From positions 1-64,000 of the forward strand of contig NZ_JAHWGP010000009.1 of NCBI RefSeq assembly GCF_020873915.1: a DNA stretch of 64,000 bases, given 5' to 3'. This document shows positions 27,370-35,404 of this stretch, one piece after another. The notes beneath the pieces are model-generated. The model did no database searches. It was not told the DNA's origin and saw only the letters and a list, made by a program, of their open reading frames with translations. A program made the position numbers and the translations under genes. Position 1 is the first letter of the stretch. Each line of letters opens with the position of its first letter. The DNA is from Streptomyces sp. DH5. GTDB taxonomy: Bacteria; Actinomycetota; Actinomycetes; Streptomycetales; Streptomycetaceae.

Positions 27370-27693
27370 TCAGGCGCCGTCGAGGAGCAGCGCGCCCGTG
27401 GTGAGCATGGCGAGCCACTGCGCGGCCACCGCCACGGACCTGACGGGTGTCCACCGGGTCCGTGGCCAGGCCAGGGCCACCAGCCCGGACCCGAGGGCGG
27501 CCAGGAAGAAGCCACTGACCACTGCGTCGGGGATCGTGGAGCACTGCTCGCCGTACATCAGGCAGCGCCCGCCGCGCTCGGTGGAGTGCGCCGCGATCCA
27601 GGCGAGGGCGACGGTGGGCAGCAGCAGGACCAGTCCGGTGACGGACCATCCGGTCAACTGCCGGGCGGCGGACGGCGACGGGGTGCTGTTCAT
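27370..27693 (-). CDS. Small integral membrane protein, unknown
   Basis: 107 aa with three predicted membrane helices (about 15-35, 56-75 and 83-103). Two Cys lie in the first outer loop (RCLMYGEQCSTIPDA), likely disulfide-bonded outside the cell. The ATG is downstream of a weak ribosome site. It follows the Mut7-C gene on the same strand 49 bp away and may share its transcript. No family recognised. Confidence 0.75.
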   Translation of the reverse strand: MNSTPSPSAARQLTGWSVTGLVLLLPTVALAWIAAHSTERGGRCLMYGEQCSTIPDAVVSGFFLAALGSGLVALAWPRTRWTPVRSVAVAAQWLAMLTTGALLLDGA

Positions 27694-27741
27694 GGCCCCA
27701 TCCCACCGTGTCCACGGGACACGGGGCCACCGGCCGGGTAC

Positions 27742-28473
27742 TCAGCTTCCCTGAGTGCCCCGGCTCAGGGCCCGCTCCACGATGGCGACCAGCTGCTCGT
27801 GGTGCGCGCCCTTCCAGTACGCGCGCCCGCAGGCGGAACACTGTGCGAACACGTCGTAACTGCGGTGCGTACCGCCTTGGAGCTGGTCGGCGACCTCGTC
27901 CTTACTGGCCTCGCGCAGCAGCCCGTTGCAGGCGGTGCACCGCGTCCACGGCCGCAGCTCCGGATCGAACCGCTCCAGCACGTACCGGAGCTGTTCCTCC
28001 GGCTGCGTGCTGTACACGAACGCGCCCGCCCACAGCTCGCGCCGCCGCAGCAGTCCCCGGTCGCGGCTGAGCATCACCCGCTGCTCCGCGGCGGACCGCG
28101 CGGCCAGCGCCGGGTCACCGATGTCGGCCGACTCGTACGCGGTGTCCACGCCCAGCAGTCGCAGCCGGCGCGCCAGCGTGCCGAGGTGCACGTCGAGCAG
28201 GAAACGCAACGGGGCGCCCGGCACCCGCTGGGGGTGGCCGTGCGGGCGTACGGTCACCGACTCGCCCGCCGCGGGGACGTGTCCGGCCGGCACCTCACGG
28301 CCGTCCACGAGCAGCGCGCCGACCTCGGTCAGCGGGACCCCGAGGGACTCGACCACGTGGCCCAGGGTGGAGACGCCGTCGGTGGCGGCCTTCAGGGCGC
28401 CGGTGGGCCGTGCCCGGGGCACGAAGAGCAGCAGTTCGGGGGCGAACTCGACATGGATATCGGGACCGTTCAC
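27742..28473 (-). CDS. Mut7-C RNase domain protein with ubiquitin-like N-terminus
   Basis: 243 aa, cytosolic. Residues about 1-85 form a ThiS/MoaD-like ubiquitin fold (Mut7-C ubiquitin). About 90-235 is the Mut7-C PIN-like nuclease domain: LRFLLDVHLGTLARRLRLLG, then VMLSRDRGLLRRRELW with catalytic-type acids. A zinc ribbon follows (CTACNG about 196 and CSACGR about 224). The domain pair is known from families PF14451 and PF01927, and the substrate RNA is unknown. GTG start at 28473, with CATCCT 9 nt upstream suggesting a leaderless message. Confidence 0.85.
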   Translation of the reverse strand: MNGPDIHVEFAPELLLFVPRARPTGALKAATDGVSTLGHVVESLGVPLTEVGALLVDGREVPAGHVPAAGESVTVRPHGHPQRVPGAPLRFLLDVHLGTLARRLRLLGVDTAYESADIGDPALAARSAAEQRVMLSRDRGLLRRRELWAGAFVYSTQPEEQLRYVLERFDPELRPWTRCTACNGLLREASKDEVADQLQGGTHRSYDVFAQCSACGRAYWKGAHHEQLVAIVERALSRGTQGS

Positions 28474-28864
28474 CCGGCCAAGGATGTCATGTCCGGGGTG
28501 TCGGGCCCCGGGATTTCCCGGTGGGCGGACCGTGCCCGGACACGTCGAGGGCCCGGTCGGCGAGGTCGGGGAGGCCGTCGGTGCGGCTGTGTCCGGCCCA
28601 GTGCCGCGAGGTCTCCGGCAGGCCGCCGGCCAGGGACGTCGCGCGTCTCCTTCCGGTCGCGGGGATCGGGCGGGGCGGATCGGGTCGGGCGGGTCGGCGG
28701 GGGCGAGGGGGAGCGTGCCGGTGCCGAGGGGCGCCTTCCCGGCCCGCGGTCCCGGCGGCGGCCGACGTGCGGCCGCCGCGTGGTGCGGGCGCGAGAAAGG
28801 CCGCGGCGTCGGTGCCGCGGCCTTCGGCCATGGGGCGGGCGGCCCCTGGCCGCCCCTGCGCGTG
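28474..28864. other. Intergenic stretch, 391 bp, terminator only
   Basis: GC-rich sequence between two minus-strand genes. The open frames lack start signals or recognisable products. The only feature is the hairpin at 28797-28824 that ends the upstream hemolysin III gene. Confidence 0.5.
28797..28824 (-). terminator. Hairpin terminator of hemolysin III gene
   Basis: AAGGCCGCGG (28797-28806) and CCGCGGCCTT (28815-28824), a perfect 10-bp stem with an 8-nt loop, 40 bp beyond the stop codon. Confidence 0.75.
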
Positions 28865-29569
28865 CTAGTACGCCACCAGGGAGATCCCCACGTAGTGGGC
28901 GATGAAGGCGGCCAGGGTGAACGAGTGGAAGACCTCGTGGAAGCCGAACCAGCGCGGGGACGGGTTGGGCTTCTTGAGGGCGTAGATGATCCCGCCCGCG
29001 CTGTAGAGCAGGCCGCCGACGACCACCAGGACGAGCACGGCGATGCCGCCGGCGCGCAGGAAGTCCGGGAGGAAGAAGACCGCCGCCCAGCCCATCGCGA
29101 TGTAGCACGGGGTGTAGAGCCAGCGGGGGGCACCGACCCAGAAGACCCGGAAGAGTATCCCGGCGGCGGCCGCCGCCCAGATCCCCCACAGCAGCAGCCG
29201 TCCCTTGGACTCGGGCAGCAGCAGGATGGTCAGCGGGGTGTAGGTGCCCGCGATGATCAGGAAGATGTTGGCGTGGTCCAGGCGGCGCAGCACGCCGTCC
29301 ATGCGGGGGCTCCAGTCGCCCCGGTGGTACAGCGCGCTCACGCCGAACAGGAGGCAGGCCGTCAGCGCGTAGATCCCGCAGGCGAGGCGGCCGCGGGGTG
29401 AGTCGGCGAAGGCGGTGAGCACCAGCCCGGCCACCAGGGCGGCGGGGAACATGCCGAGGTGCAGCCAGCCGCGCAGCTTGGGTTTGACGGGGTGGGGCAG
29501 AGAGGTCGCCACCGGGCCGAGGCCGTCGGCCGGCGGATCTGTAGGGGCATCGGAGGCGAACGCAGTCAT
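28865..29569 (-). CDS. Hemolysin III family (PAQR/TrhA-like) membrane protein
   Basis: 234 aa with seven predicted membrane helices after a 35-residue cytosolic start. Family-conserved residues are present: SALYHR (about 80), RLDHANIFLIIAGTYTP (about 98-114) and the C-terminal FHEVFHSFTLAAFIAHY. The Ser/His/Asp/His/His set binds zinc in the PAQR fold. Bacterial members affect membrane fluidity and lipid balance. The ATG at 29569 was chosen because TACGAT lies 7 nt before it (leaderless); another ATG lies at 29578. Palindromes in its promoter suggest repressor control. Confidence 0.9.
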   Translation of the reverse strand: MTAFASDAPTDPPADGLGPVATSLPHPVKPKLRGWLHLGMFPAALVAGLVLTAFADSPRGRLACGIYALTACLLFGVSALYHRGDWSPRMDGVLRRLDHANIFLIIAGTYTPLTILLLPESKGRLLLWGIWAAAAAGILFRVFWVGAPRWLYTPCYIAMGWAAVFFLPDFLRAGGIAVLVLVVVGGLLYSAGGIIYALKKPNPSPRWFGFHEVFHSFTLAAFIAHYVGISLVAY

Positions 29570-29576
29570 GTCACGC

Positions 29577-29604
29577 ATCGTACCTACGGGACCGTAAGTT
29601 ACGG
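29577..29604 (-). promoter_or_regulatory. Promoter with overlapping palindromic operator (hemolysin III)
   Basis: On the minus strand, -10 TACGAT is at 29582-29577. The following spacer holds two interlocked palindromes: TACGG-GA-CCGTA (29585-29596) and CCGTAA-G-TTACGG (29592-29604). They share the CCGTA half site, so three half sites alternate. The design fits a TetR-family dimer bound between -35 and -10. Confidence 0.6.
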
Positions 29605-29895
29605 ATCGCCGTGATGGTTCGACCGGGCGTAATGGCCATTATCTCACTCCGTCCGGGCGGCGGGTCACGCAAAGAAATATTCAGATCTGCTCAACGTGGA
29701 GGTAAAGCCCCACGAAACGCCGTGGTCAGCGTCACGTTGCTCACCTGTGCGGCCCTCTGGACAGATGGGCGCTCGCATCGGATGATCAAATGAGTGCGGT
29801 CGACACCGGATGAGCGCGCAGCGCACCACCGTGCAGCATCCGGGTCGCAGCCCCCACGGGGCCTCCAACAAAAAACCCCTCATTTAGGAGCAAAC
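29605..29895 (+). promoter_or_regulatory. pckA upstream region with 12-bp palindrome
   Basis: About 290 bp without a gene, AT-richer than its surroundings around 29668-29700. It contains the perfect palindrome TAATGGCCATTA (29630-29641) and a GGAG ribosome site at 29887-29890, 5 nt before the pckA GTG. Promoter boxes for pckA cannot be fixed by eye. The region probably carries carbon-source control, since PEPCK is gluconeogenic. Confidence 0.4.
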
Positions 29896-31716
29896 GTGGC
29901 GCGCGACATCGCGGAACCCGGCGTCCCCACCACCCACCAGGGACTGATCTCCTGGGTCGACGAGATCGCAGAGCTCACCCAGCCGGACAACGTGGTCTGG
30001 TGCGACGGATCCGAGGCCGAGTACGAGCGCCTGTGCGAGGAGCTCGTGGCCAAGGGCACCTTCAGGAAACTCGACCCGATCAAGCGCCCCAACTCCTACT
30101 ACGCGGCCTCCGACCCCACCGACGTCGCCCGCGTCGAGGACCGGACGTTCATCTGCTCCGAGAAGGAGCAGGACGCCGGCCCGACCAACCACTGGAAGGC
30201 CCCCGCCGAGATGCGGGAGATCTTCCAGGGCGACGAGGGCGTCTTCCGCGGCTCCATGAAGGGCCGCACCATGTACGTCGTGCCCTTCTGCATGGGCCCC
30301 CTCGGCTCGCCGCTGTCCGCCATCGGCGTCGAGATCACCGACTCCGCCTACGTCGCCGTCTCCATGCGCACCATGACCCGCATGGGCCGCCCGGTCCTGG
30401 ACGAGCTCGGCTCCGACGGCTTCTTCGTCAAGGCCGTGCACTCGGTCGGCGCCCCGCTGGAGCCCGGCCAGGAGGACGTCCCCTGGCCCTGCAACCAGAC
30501 CAAGTACATCTCCCACTTCCCCGAGGACCGCGAGATCTGGTCCTACGGCTCCGGCTACGGCGGCAACGCCCTGCTCGGCAAGAAGTGCTACGCGCTGCGC
30601 ATCGCCTCCGTCATGGCCCGCGACGAGGGCTGGCTGGCCGAGCACATGCTCATCCTGAAGCTCACCCCGCCGCAGGGCGAGTCCAAGTACGTCGCCGCCG
30701 CCTTCCCCTCCGCCTGCGGCAAGACCAACCTCGCCATGCTGGAACCCACCATCTCCGGCTGGACGGTCGAGACGATCGGGGACGACATCGCCTGGATGCG
30801 CTTCGGCGAGGACGGCCGCCTGTACGCCATCAACCCCGAGGCCGGCTTCTTCGGCGTCGCCCCCGGGACCGGCGAGCACACCAACGCCAACGCCATGAAG
30901 ACCCTCTGGGGCAACTCGGTCTTCACCAACGTCGCCCTCACCGACGACGGCGACGTGTGGTGGGAGGGCATGACGGAGGAGACCCCGGCCCACCTCACCG
31001 ACTGGAAGGGCAACGACTGGACCCCCGAGTCCGGCACGCCCGCCGCCCACCCCAACGCCCGCTTCACCACCCCCGCCGCGCAGTGCCCGATCATCGCGCC
31101 GGAGTGGGAGGACCCCAAGGGCGTGCCGATCTCGGCGATCCTCTTCGGCGGCCGCCGCGCCAGCGCTGTACCGCTGGTGACCGAGTCCTTCGACTGGAAC
31201 CACGGCGTCTTCCTCGGCGCCAACGTGGCCTCCGAGAAGACGGCCGCCGCCGAGGGCAAGGTCGGCGAGCTGCGCCGCGACCCGTTCGCCATGCTGCCGT
31301 TCTGCGGCTACAACATGGGCGACTACATGGCCCACTGGATCGACGTGGCCAAGGACAAGGACCAGTCCAAGCTGCCGAAGATCTACTACGTCAACTGGTT
31401 CCGCAAGGACGACGCCGGCAGGTTCGTCTGGCCCGGCTTCGGCGAGAACTCCCGCGTCCTGAAGTGGATCGTGGAGCGCCTGGACGGCAAGGCGGAGGGC
31501 GTCGAGACCCCCATCGGGGTGCTCCCGGCCAAGGCGGCCCTGGACACCGACGGCCTGGACCTCTCCGACGCCGACCTGGACTTCCTGCTCACCGTCGACA
31601 AGGACGTGTGGCGCGAGGAGGCCGCCCTGGTTCCCGAGCACCTCAACACCTTCGGTGACCACACGCCGAAGGAACTGTGGGACCAGTACGACGCGCTGGT
31701 GCAGCGCCTGGGCTGA
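29896..31716 (+). CDS. pckA: Phosphoenolpyruvate carboxykinase, GTP-dependent
   Basis: 606 aa, cytosolic, EC 4.1.1.32. It converts oxaloacetate plus GTP to PEP, CO2 and GDP, linking the TCA cycle to gluconeogenesis. The PEPCK kinase-1a loop FPSACGKTN (270-278) carries the reactive Cys typical of GTP-type enzymes. The DDIAWM segment follows about 30 residues later (metal and phosphate site). The omega-loop lid region and NWFRKDD (guanine pocket) follow. Length matches the GTP class (about 600), not the ATP class (about 540). GTG start with GGAG 5 nt upstream. Monocistronic. Confidence 0.97.
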   Translation: MARDIAEPGVPTTHQGLISWVDEIAELTQPDNVVWCDGSEAEYERLCEELVAKGTFRKLDPIKRPNSYYAASDPTDVARVEDRTFICSEKEQDAGPTNHWKAPAEMREIFQGDEGVFRGSMKGRTMYVVPFCMGPLGSPLSAIGVEITDSAYVAVSMRTMTRMGRPVLDELGSDGFFVKAVHSVGAPLEPGQEDVPWPCNQTKYISHFPEDREIWSYGSGYGGNALLGKKCYALRIASVMARDEGWLAEHMLILKLTPPQGESKYVAAAFPSACGKTNLAMLEPTISGWTVETIGDDIAWMRFGEDGRLYAINPEAGFFGVAPGTGEHTNANAMKTLWGNSVFTNVALTDDGDVWWEGMTEETPAHLTDWKGNDWTPESGTPAAHPNARFTTPAAQCPIIAPEWEDPKGVPISAILFGGRRASAVPLVTESFDWNHGVFLGANVASEKTAAAEGKVGELRRDPFAMLPFCGYNMGDYMAHWIDVAKDKDQSKLPKIYYVNWFRKDDAGRFVWPGFGENSRVLKWIVERLDGKAEGVETPIGVLPAKAALDTDGLDLSDADLDFLLTVDKDVWREEAALVPEHLNTFGDHTPKELWDQYDALVQRLG

Positions 31717-31812
31717 CGCCCGCACAGACCCCGCGGCCGGTCGCTACTCGGTTTGAGGATGCCCTGACCAGCGATCGTCACGCCACGACCGGCCGCGGAA
31801 CACACCGGCGGG

Positions 31813-31834
31813 CCCCGTACAACGGCGTACGGGG
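31813..31834 (+). terminator. Hairpin, probable pckA terminator
   Basis: CCCCGTAC (31813-31820), a 6-nt loop and GTACGGGG (31827-31834), about 100 bp after pckA. Confidence 0.55.
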
Positions 31835-31955
31835 TACCGGGCCGGCCACCGCCCCCTCCGTCCGCCCCGACGGAACCCGGCGACGGCAGACCCACCCCCG
31901 CCCCTCCGGCACGGCCCCACCCAGAGGGCTCACGAACGTGCCGGGGGACGACCGA

Positions 31956-31990
31956 GCGCTCCGGCCGACGCCCACCGTCGACCGGAGCGC
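31956..31990 (-). terminator. Hairpin terminator of YitT-type gene
   Basis: Outer stem GCGCTCCGG (31956-31964) / CCGGAGCGC (31982-31990) continues into an inner CGACG/CGTCG stem with a 5-nt loop. It lies 19 bp beyond the stop of the minus-strand gene. Confidence 0.7.
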
Positions 31991-32008
31991 CCGGCCGTTA
32001 CCGCTCCT

Positions 32009-32623
32009 TCAGGAGCCCGTGTAGCGTCCCGGCCGGTGGTTGAAGGCCAGAACGACGTTGAGGACGACGGCGCCCATGGCCGACAGCAGGACGGCGAAGG
32101 GCGGGACGACCGTGAGGGACGCGGCCACGATGACGATGTCGAGGGCCAGCTGGACGTACCCGGCACGCAGGCCCAGGCGTTCCTGCATGACCAGGGCGAA
32201 GACGTTGAAACCGCCGAGACTGGACCGGTGCCGGAACAGGACGAGCAGACCCATCCCGGCGAGCAGGTTGCCGGCGACCGCCGCGTAGACCGGGTCGATG
32301 GCGATCTCCGGGATCTCCATGGGGTGCAGCGAGGTCAGCACGGAGAAGACACCGATCGAGACCCCGGTGCGGATCATGAAGTTCCACCCCTTCTTCGTGA
32401 CGGCGAGAACGAAGAAGGGCAGGTTGACGAGGGCGAAGACCAGCCCGTAGGGCAGGTCGACCGCATAGCCGATCAGCAGGGCGAGACCGGCGGTGCCGCC
32501 CGTGACGGTTCCGCTGCTCTGCACGAGGAAGAGTCCGAGGGACGCGACGAACGTCCCCGTGAGGATCGCCAGCAGATCCTCGGCCACGCCATGCTTCGTC
32601 GGGGACACGGCTGTACTGGTCAT
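32009..32623 (-). CDS. YitT/YczE-type membrane protein
   Basis: 204 aa with five to six predicted membrane helices. The VQSSGTVTGGTAGLALLIGY segment (about 33-52) and RHRSSLGGFNVFALV (about 128) are the conserved glycine-rich loops of this family, whose substrate is unknown. The ATG at 32623 has no upstream Shine-Dalgarno and may be leaderless. It is divergent from an Lrp-type regulator 101 bp away, a typical layout for a regulator and an amino-acid-linked transporter or exporter. Confidence 0.82.
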   Translation of the reverse strand: MTSTAVSPTKHGVAEDLLAILTGTFVASLGLFLVQSSGTVTGGTAGLALLIGYAVDLPYGLVFALVNLPFFVLAVTKKGWNFMIRTGVSIGVFSVLTSLHPMEIPEIAIDPVYAAVAGNLLAGMGLLVLFRHRSSLGGFNVFALVMQERLGLRAGYVQLALDIVIVAASLTVVPPFAVLLSAMGAVVLNVVLAFNHRPGRYTGS

Positions 32624-32711
32624 GGTGACGATGGTCGGAGCCCGAGGGGCGAAAGCACAAGCTCCGGCCGCACAGGTGGGACAGATGCACACCCGAACCC
32701 CCGATCGGCGG

Positions 32712-32724
32712 CAGAATGCCCACC
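32712..32724 (+). promoter_or_regulatory. Leaderless promoter -10 box (CAGAAT) of Lrp gene
   Basis: CAGAAT at 32712-32717 lies 7 nt before the ATG at 32725. This decides against the in-frame ATG at 32716, which overlaps the box. Confidence 0.45.
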
Positions 32725-33246
32725 ATGAAGTCCATCGACGCACTCGACGCCCGGATCCTGCTGGCGCTCGACGACGACCCCGGCGCGACGATCCTGCACC
32801 TGGCGAAGGTCCTCGGCGTGTCCCGCAACACCGTGCACGCCCGCCTCCAGCGCATGGACCGGGAGGACCTGCTGCTCGGCTTCAGCCAGCGCGTGCCGCC
32901 CGCGGCCATGGGCTACGACCTCGTCGCGTTCGTGTCACTCGCGATCAGCCAGAGCGAGGGAACCGCGGCGCTGGACCTGCTGGAGACCATCCCGGAGGTC
33001 GTCGAGGTCCACGCGACGACCGGCGAGGCCGACCTGCTCGTCAAGGTCGTGGCACGGGACACGGCGGACCTGCACCGCATCACCACCTCCATCCTCGGCA
33101 TCGAGGGCATGGTGCGCTCCAGCACGGCCGTCTCACTGTGGCAGACGATGCCCAACAGGACCCGCGCCCTCCTCGAATCCGTCGCACACGGCGACACCGA
33201 GCGCGGTGCGGGCCGGCGTCATCGTGCTCCCGCGCCGGGCCCGTAG
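32725..33246 (+). CDS. Lrp/AsnC-family transcriptional regulator
   Basis: 173 aa. N-terminal winged HTH (about 5-55, ILHLAKVLGVSRNTVHARLQRM) and C-terminal RAM/ACT-like ligand domain (about 65-140, EVHATTGEADLLVKVVARDTADL). Multimeric in the family, sensing amino acids or related acids. The divergent YitT-type gene is the likely target along with itself. The last 20 residues are Arg/Pro-rich and probably disordered. Converges on the XpaC-like gene. Confidence 0.9.
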   Translation: MKSIDALDARILLALDDDPGATILHLAKVLGVSRNTVHARLQRMDREDLLLGFSQRVPPAAMGYDLVAFVSLAISQSEGTAALDLLETIPEVVEVHATTGEADLLVKVVARDTADLHRITTSILGIEGMVRSSTAVSLWQTMPNRTRALLESVAHGDTERGAGRRHRAPAPGP

Positions 33247-33267
33247 GGCCGCCCGCCCCCGCAGGGC

Positions 33268-33867
33268 TCACGGCGACCGGTCCTCCAGGTACCGGGTGTG
33301 GGACTCCTGGCGCCGTGCCTCCGTCTCCCGCAGGCCCTGCGCCAGCCGCTCCGCCTCCGCGTGCAGCAGTTCCAGCTGACGCACCAGGTGCTGCTCCGGG
33401 GGTTCCTGCCCGGGTGCCAGCCGCGTCCACCAGCGGGTCCGCACGTAGGCATCGACGGCTTCCGGCACGTCCCGCCGCACGGCCCGGGACAGGACGTGCA
33501 CGGCGTCCGGGTCCTGGGCGATCTCCGTCACCCACCCCGGGTCCAGCAATGCCTCCAGCAGTTCCGTCAGCCCGGTGAGCCGGCCCCGGGCCCCGGGCGG
33601 CAGCTCGGCGTCCGCGAGATAGTCCCGGAGCCGCTCGAAGTCCGCCCGTACCTCGTCGAGCTGCGCGGACGGGTCCGGGAAGTCGGGCAGCGCGGGACGC
33701 TCCGGCGGGGCGATCAGCGCGCCCGCCCCGTACAGCCCCGCCACCACGACCGGCCAGTACGGTCCCGCCACGCCCGTGAACGTCAGCAGCAGCCCCGCGA
33801 CCCCGCCCGCGCTCCCGGCGAGGTTCTTCCGGGACTCCAGATACGCCAGCGCCCTACTGGTAGCCAC
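33268..33867 (-). CDS. XpaC-like membrane protein, last gene of the TelA operon
   Basis: 199 aa. Two closely spaced membrane helices (about 18-52, with a short TGVAGPYWPVV turn) are followed by a long helical, coiled-coil cytosolic region (about 65-195). This is the topology of XpaC proteins, which pair with TelA in many genomes; I assign it by context and shape, not a clear motif. The GTG start has GGAG 6 nt upstream and overlaps the end of the VWA gene by 14 nt, so it is coupled. Role in stress resistance inferred. Confidence 0.65.
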   Translation of the reverse strand: MATSRALAYLESRKNLAGSAGGVAGLLLTFTGVAGPYWPVVVAGLYGAGALIAPPERPALPDFPDPSAQLDEVRADFERLRDYLADAELPPGARGRLTGLTELLEALLDPGWVTEIAQDPDAVHVLSRAVRRDVPEAVDAYVRTRWWTRLAPGQEPPEQHLVRQLELLHAEAERLAQGLRETEARRQESHTRYLEDRSP

Positions 33868-35404
33868 GGATCTCCTCGAACGCGTCGTCGAGCGAGCCCC
33901 GACCGTCGAAGAGCCGGCCACCGGTCAGCTCCGCGATGTGCTCCAGCTCCGTACGGTCGGAGTCGCCGAACAGGATCGGGAAGACAGGAGTGTTCCGCCG
34001 GTCACCGGTCAGCCCGCGGTAGAAGTCCTCGAAGTCGGCGGCCTCGTCGCCCGCGGTGTTCTCGCCGTCCGTCATCAGCACGACCGAGGTGAACGCGTCC
34101 TCGCCGGTGGCCAGATGGCCGTAGGCCTTGCGCAGGGACGTGTAGACGGCGGTCTCGCCCTCCGCCGCCAGCCGTGCGGTGTCACGGCGGATCGCGGACA
34201 CCCCCACCCCCGGTTCGGCGGGGCTGACGACGTGTGTGCGCACGCTCTTCACCCGCGAACCGAACGGCATCAGGGTGACCTCCTCGCGCTCACGGAAGTC
34301 GCTGGTGAGTCCGGTGAGGGCCTTCTTCAGCCGGTCCAGGCGCTCGCCCTCCATCGAGCCGGATGTGTCCAGGACGTACACCGTCCGGGAGGGTCGGCGC
34401 AGCTCGTTCTCGTAAGCGTCCAGCAGACCGTCGGCGACGGAGCGGCTGCCCGGGAAGGGCAGTTCGCGCCGTCGTTCCGGGTCCAGGCCGGAGGCGGGTG
34501 GGACCGAGGCGACGACCGGACGGCGGTGCGTGCGGTCGGTGATGAGCCGTTGGACGGCGTCCGTGCGCAGTGCCTCGGCGACGCGGCGCACGGTCTCACG
34601 GGTGGCGGTGCCGGTGGCGGCGAGGGAGGACAGCGGATAGTCGGCGGTGACGACACCGTCCTTCGGACGGATCACCGTGAGGTCCTCGAACCCCTTCAGG
34701 ACGGACTCGTAGTTGAGGAGCGCGTCGACGTCCCCCCGCCGGGCGTACGCGCCAGCCAGCCAGCCGGAGGAACCCGACGTCAGCTCCTGTCCCCGGAAGA
34801 ACTCCTTCATCCGCGGACCGGCCTTCACCACGTCCGCGTCGCTGAGCGCGGACTGGGCTCCCGAGAGCGCCGAGGCGACCGAGACCAGGGTGGAGAAGCC
34901 CGAATTGGAGCGTGCCGGGTCGGTCATACCGTAGGTGAGCTCGCCGTCCCGCACAGCCCGCTCGACCGCGGACCAGGTGACCTCCTCCGGCTTCCAGCCC
35001 AGCTTCTCCACGGTGGCCGGCCTGACGCCGATGGCGACCGGACTGGACATGACGGGTGTCTCCGAGACGACCTTCTCCGCCGCTTCCGGGCGCAGCCGCA
35101 GATAGTCGTTGGAGGACAGCCAGACGGCGTCATACCTGCCGTCCGTCTGCCCCGTGGCCAGCATGTCCACGGCGTCGAGCGTGCCGATCCAGGTCGGGCG
35201 GAGGGTGACCCCGGTGTCCTTCTCGATCCGCTCGAACACCGGTTTCATGTCGCTGAGTTCGCTGGAGGCGAGGACCCGCAGCGTGCCCGGCTCGGCGGTG
35301 TGCGGGCCCGTGTCCGTGTCCTCACGGGGCTCGGGGCCGACCGTGCAGGCGCTCAGCAGTACGGCGACGGCGGCGATCAGCGCGGCCGGTGCCCGCCGCC
35401 TCAT
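33854..35404 (-). CDS. Lipoprotein: periplasmic-binding domain fused to VWA domain
   Basis: 516 aa. Lipobox LSAC with C20. Residues about 40-310 form a type-2 solute-binding fold (LRVLASSEL, YDAVWLSSNDYL, GMTDPARSNSGFS). About 338-516 form a von Willebrand A domain with a complete MIDAS: D346-T-S348-G-S350, T422 and D446 in LMTDGENT. The protein would sit outside the membrane, bind an unknown ligand and grip a partner through metal. It starts with an ATGA overlap on telA and ends overlapping the XpaC-like gene. A binding-protein-VWA fusion beside TelA is a known but poorly studied arrangement. Confidence 0.85.
   Translation of the reverse strand: MRRRAPAALIAAVAVLLSACTVGPEPREDTDTGPHTAEPGTLRVLASSELSDMKPVFERIEKDTGVTLRPTWIGTLDAVDMLATGQTDGRYDAVWLSSNDYLRLRPEAAEKVVSETPVMSSPVAIGVRPATVEKLGWKPEEVTWSAVERAVRDGELTYGMTDPARSNSGFSTLVSVASALSGAQSALSDADVVKAGPRMKEFFRGQELTSGSSGWLAGAYARRGDVDALLNYESVLKGFEDLTVIRPKDGVVTADYPLSSLAATGTATRETVRRVAEALRTDAVQRLITDRTHRRPVVASVPPASGLDPERRRELPFPGSRSVADGLLDAYENELRRPSRTVYVLDTSGSMEGERLDRLKKALTGLTSDFREREEVTLMPFGSRVKSVRTHVVSPAEPGVGVSAIRRDTARLAAEGETAVYTSLRKAYGHLATGEDAFTSVVLMTDGENTAGDEAADFEDFYRGLTGDRRNTPVFPILFGDSDRTELEHIAELTGGRLFDGRGSLDDAFEEIRGYQ

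Larger units (their letters stand above)
31717..32008. other. Intergenic stretch with two hairpins between converging genes
   Basis: 292 bp. No gene. It contains hairpins at 31813-31834 and 31956-31990 (listed separately) that would terminate pckA and the YitT-type gene. Confidence 0.6.

Noticed and set aside
29884-31725. Minus-strand 613-codon open frame opposite pckA
   Set aside because: Shadow of pckA; no domain and a Val/Gly/Asp-rich composition typical of antisense frames.
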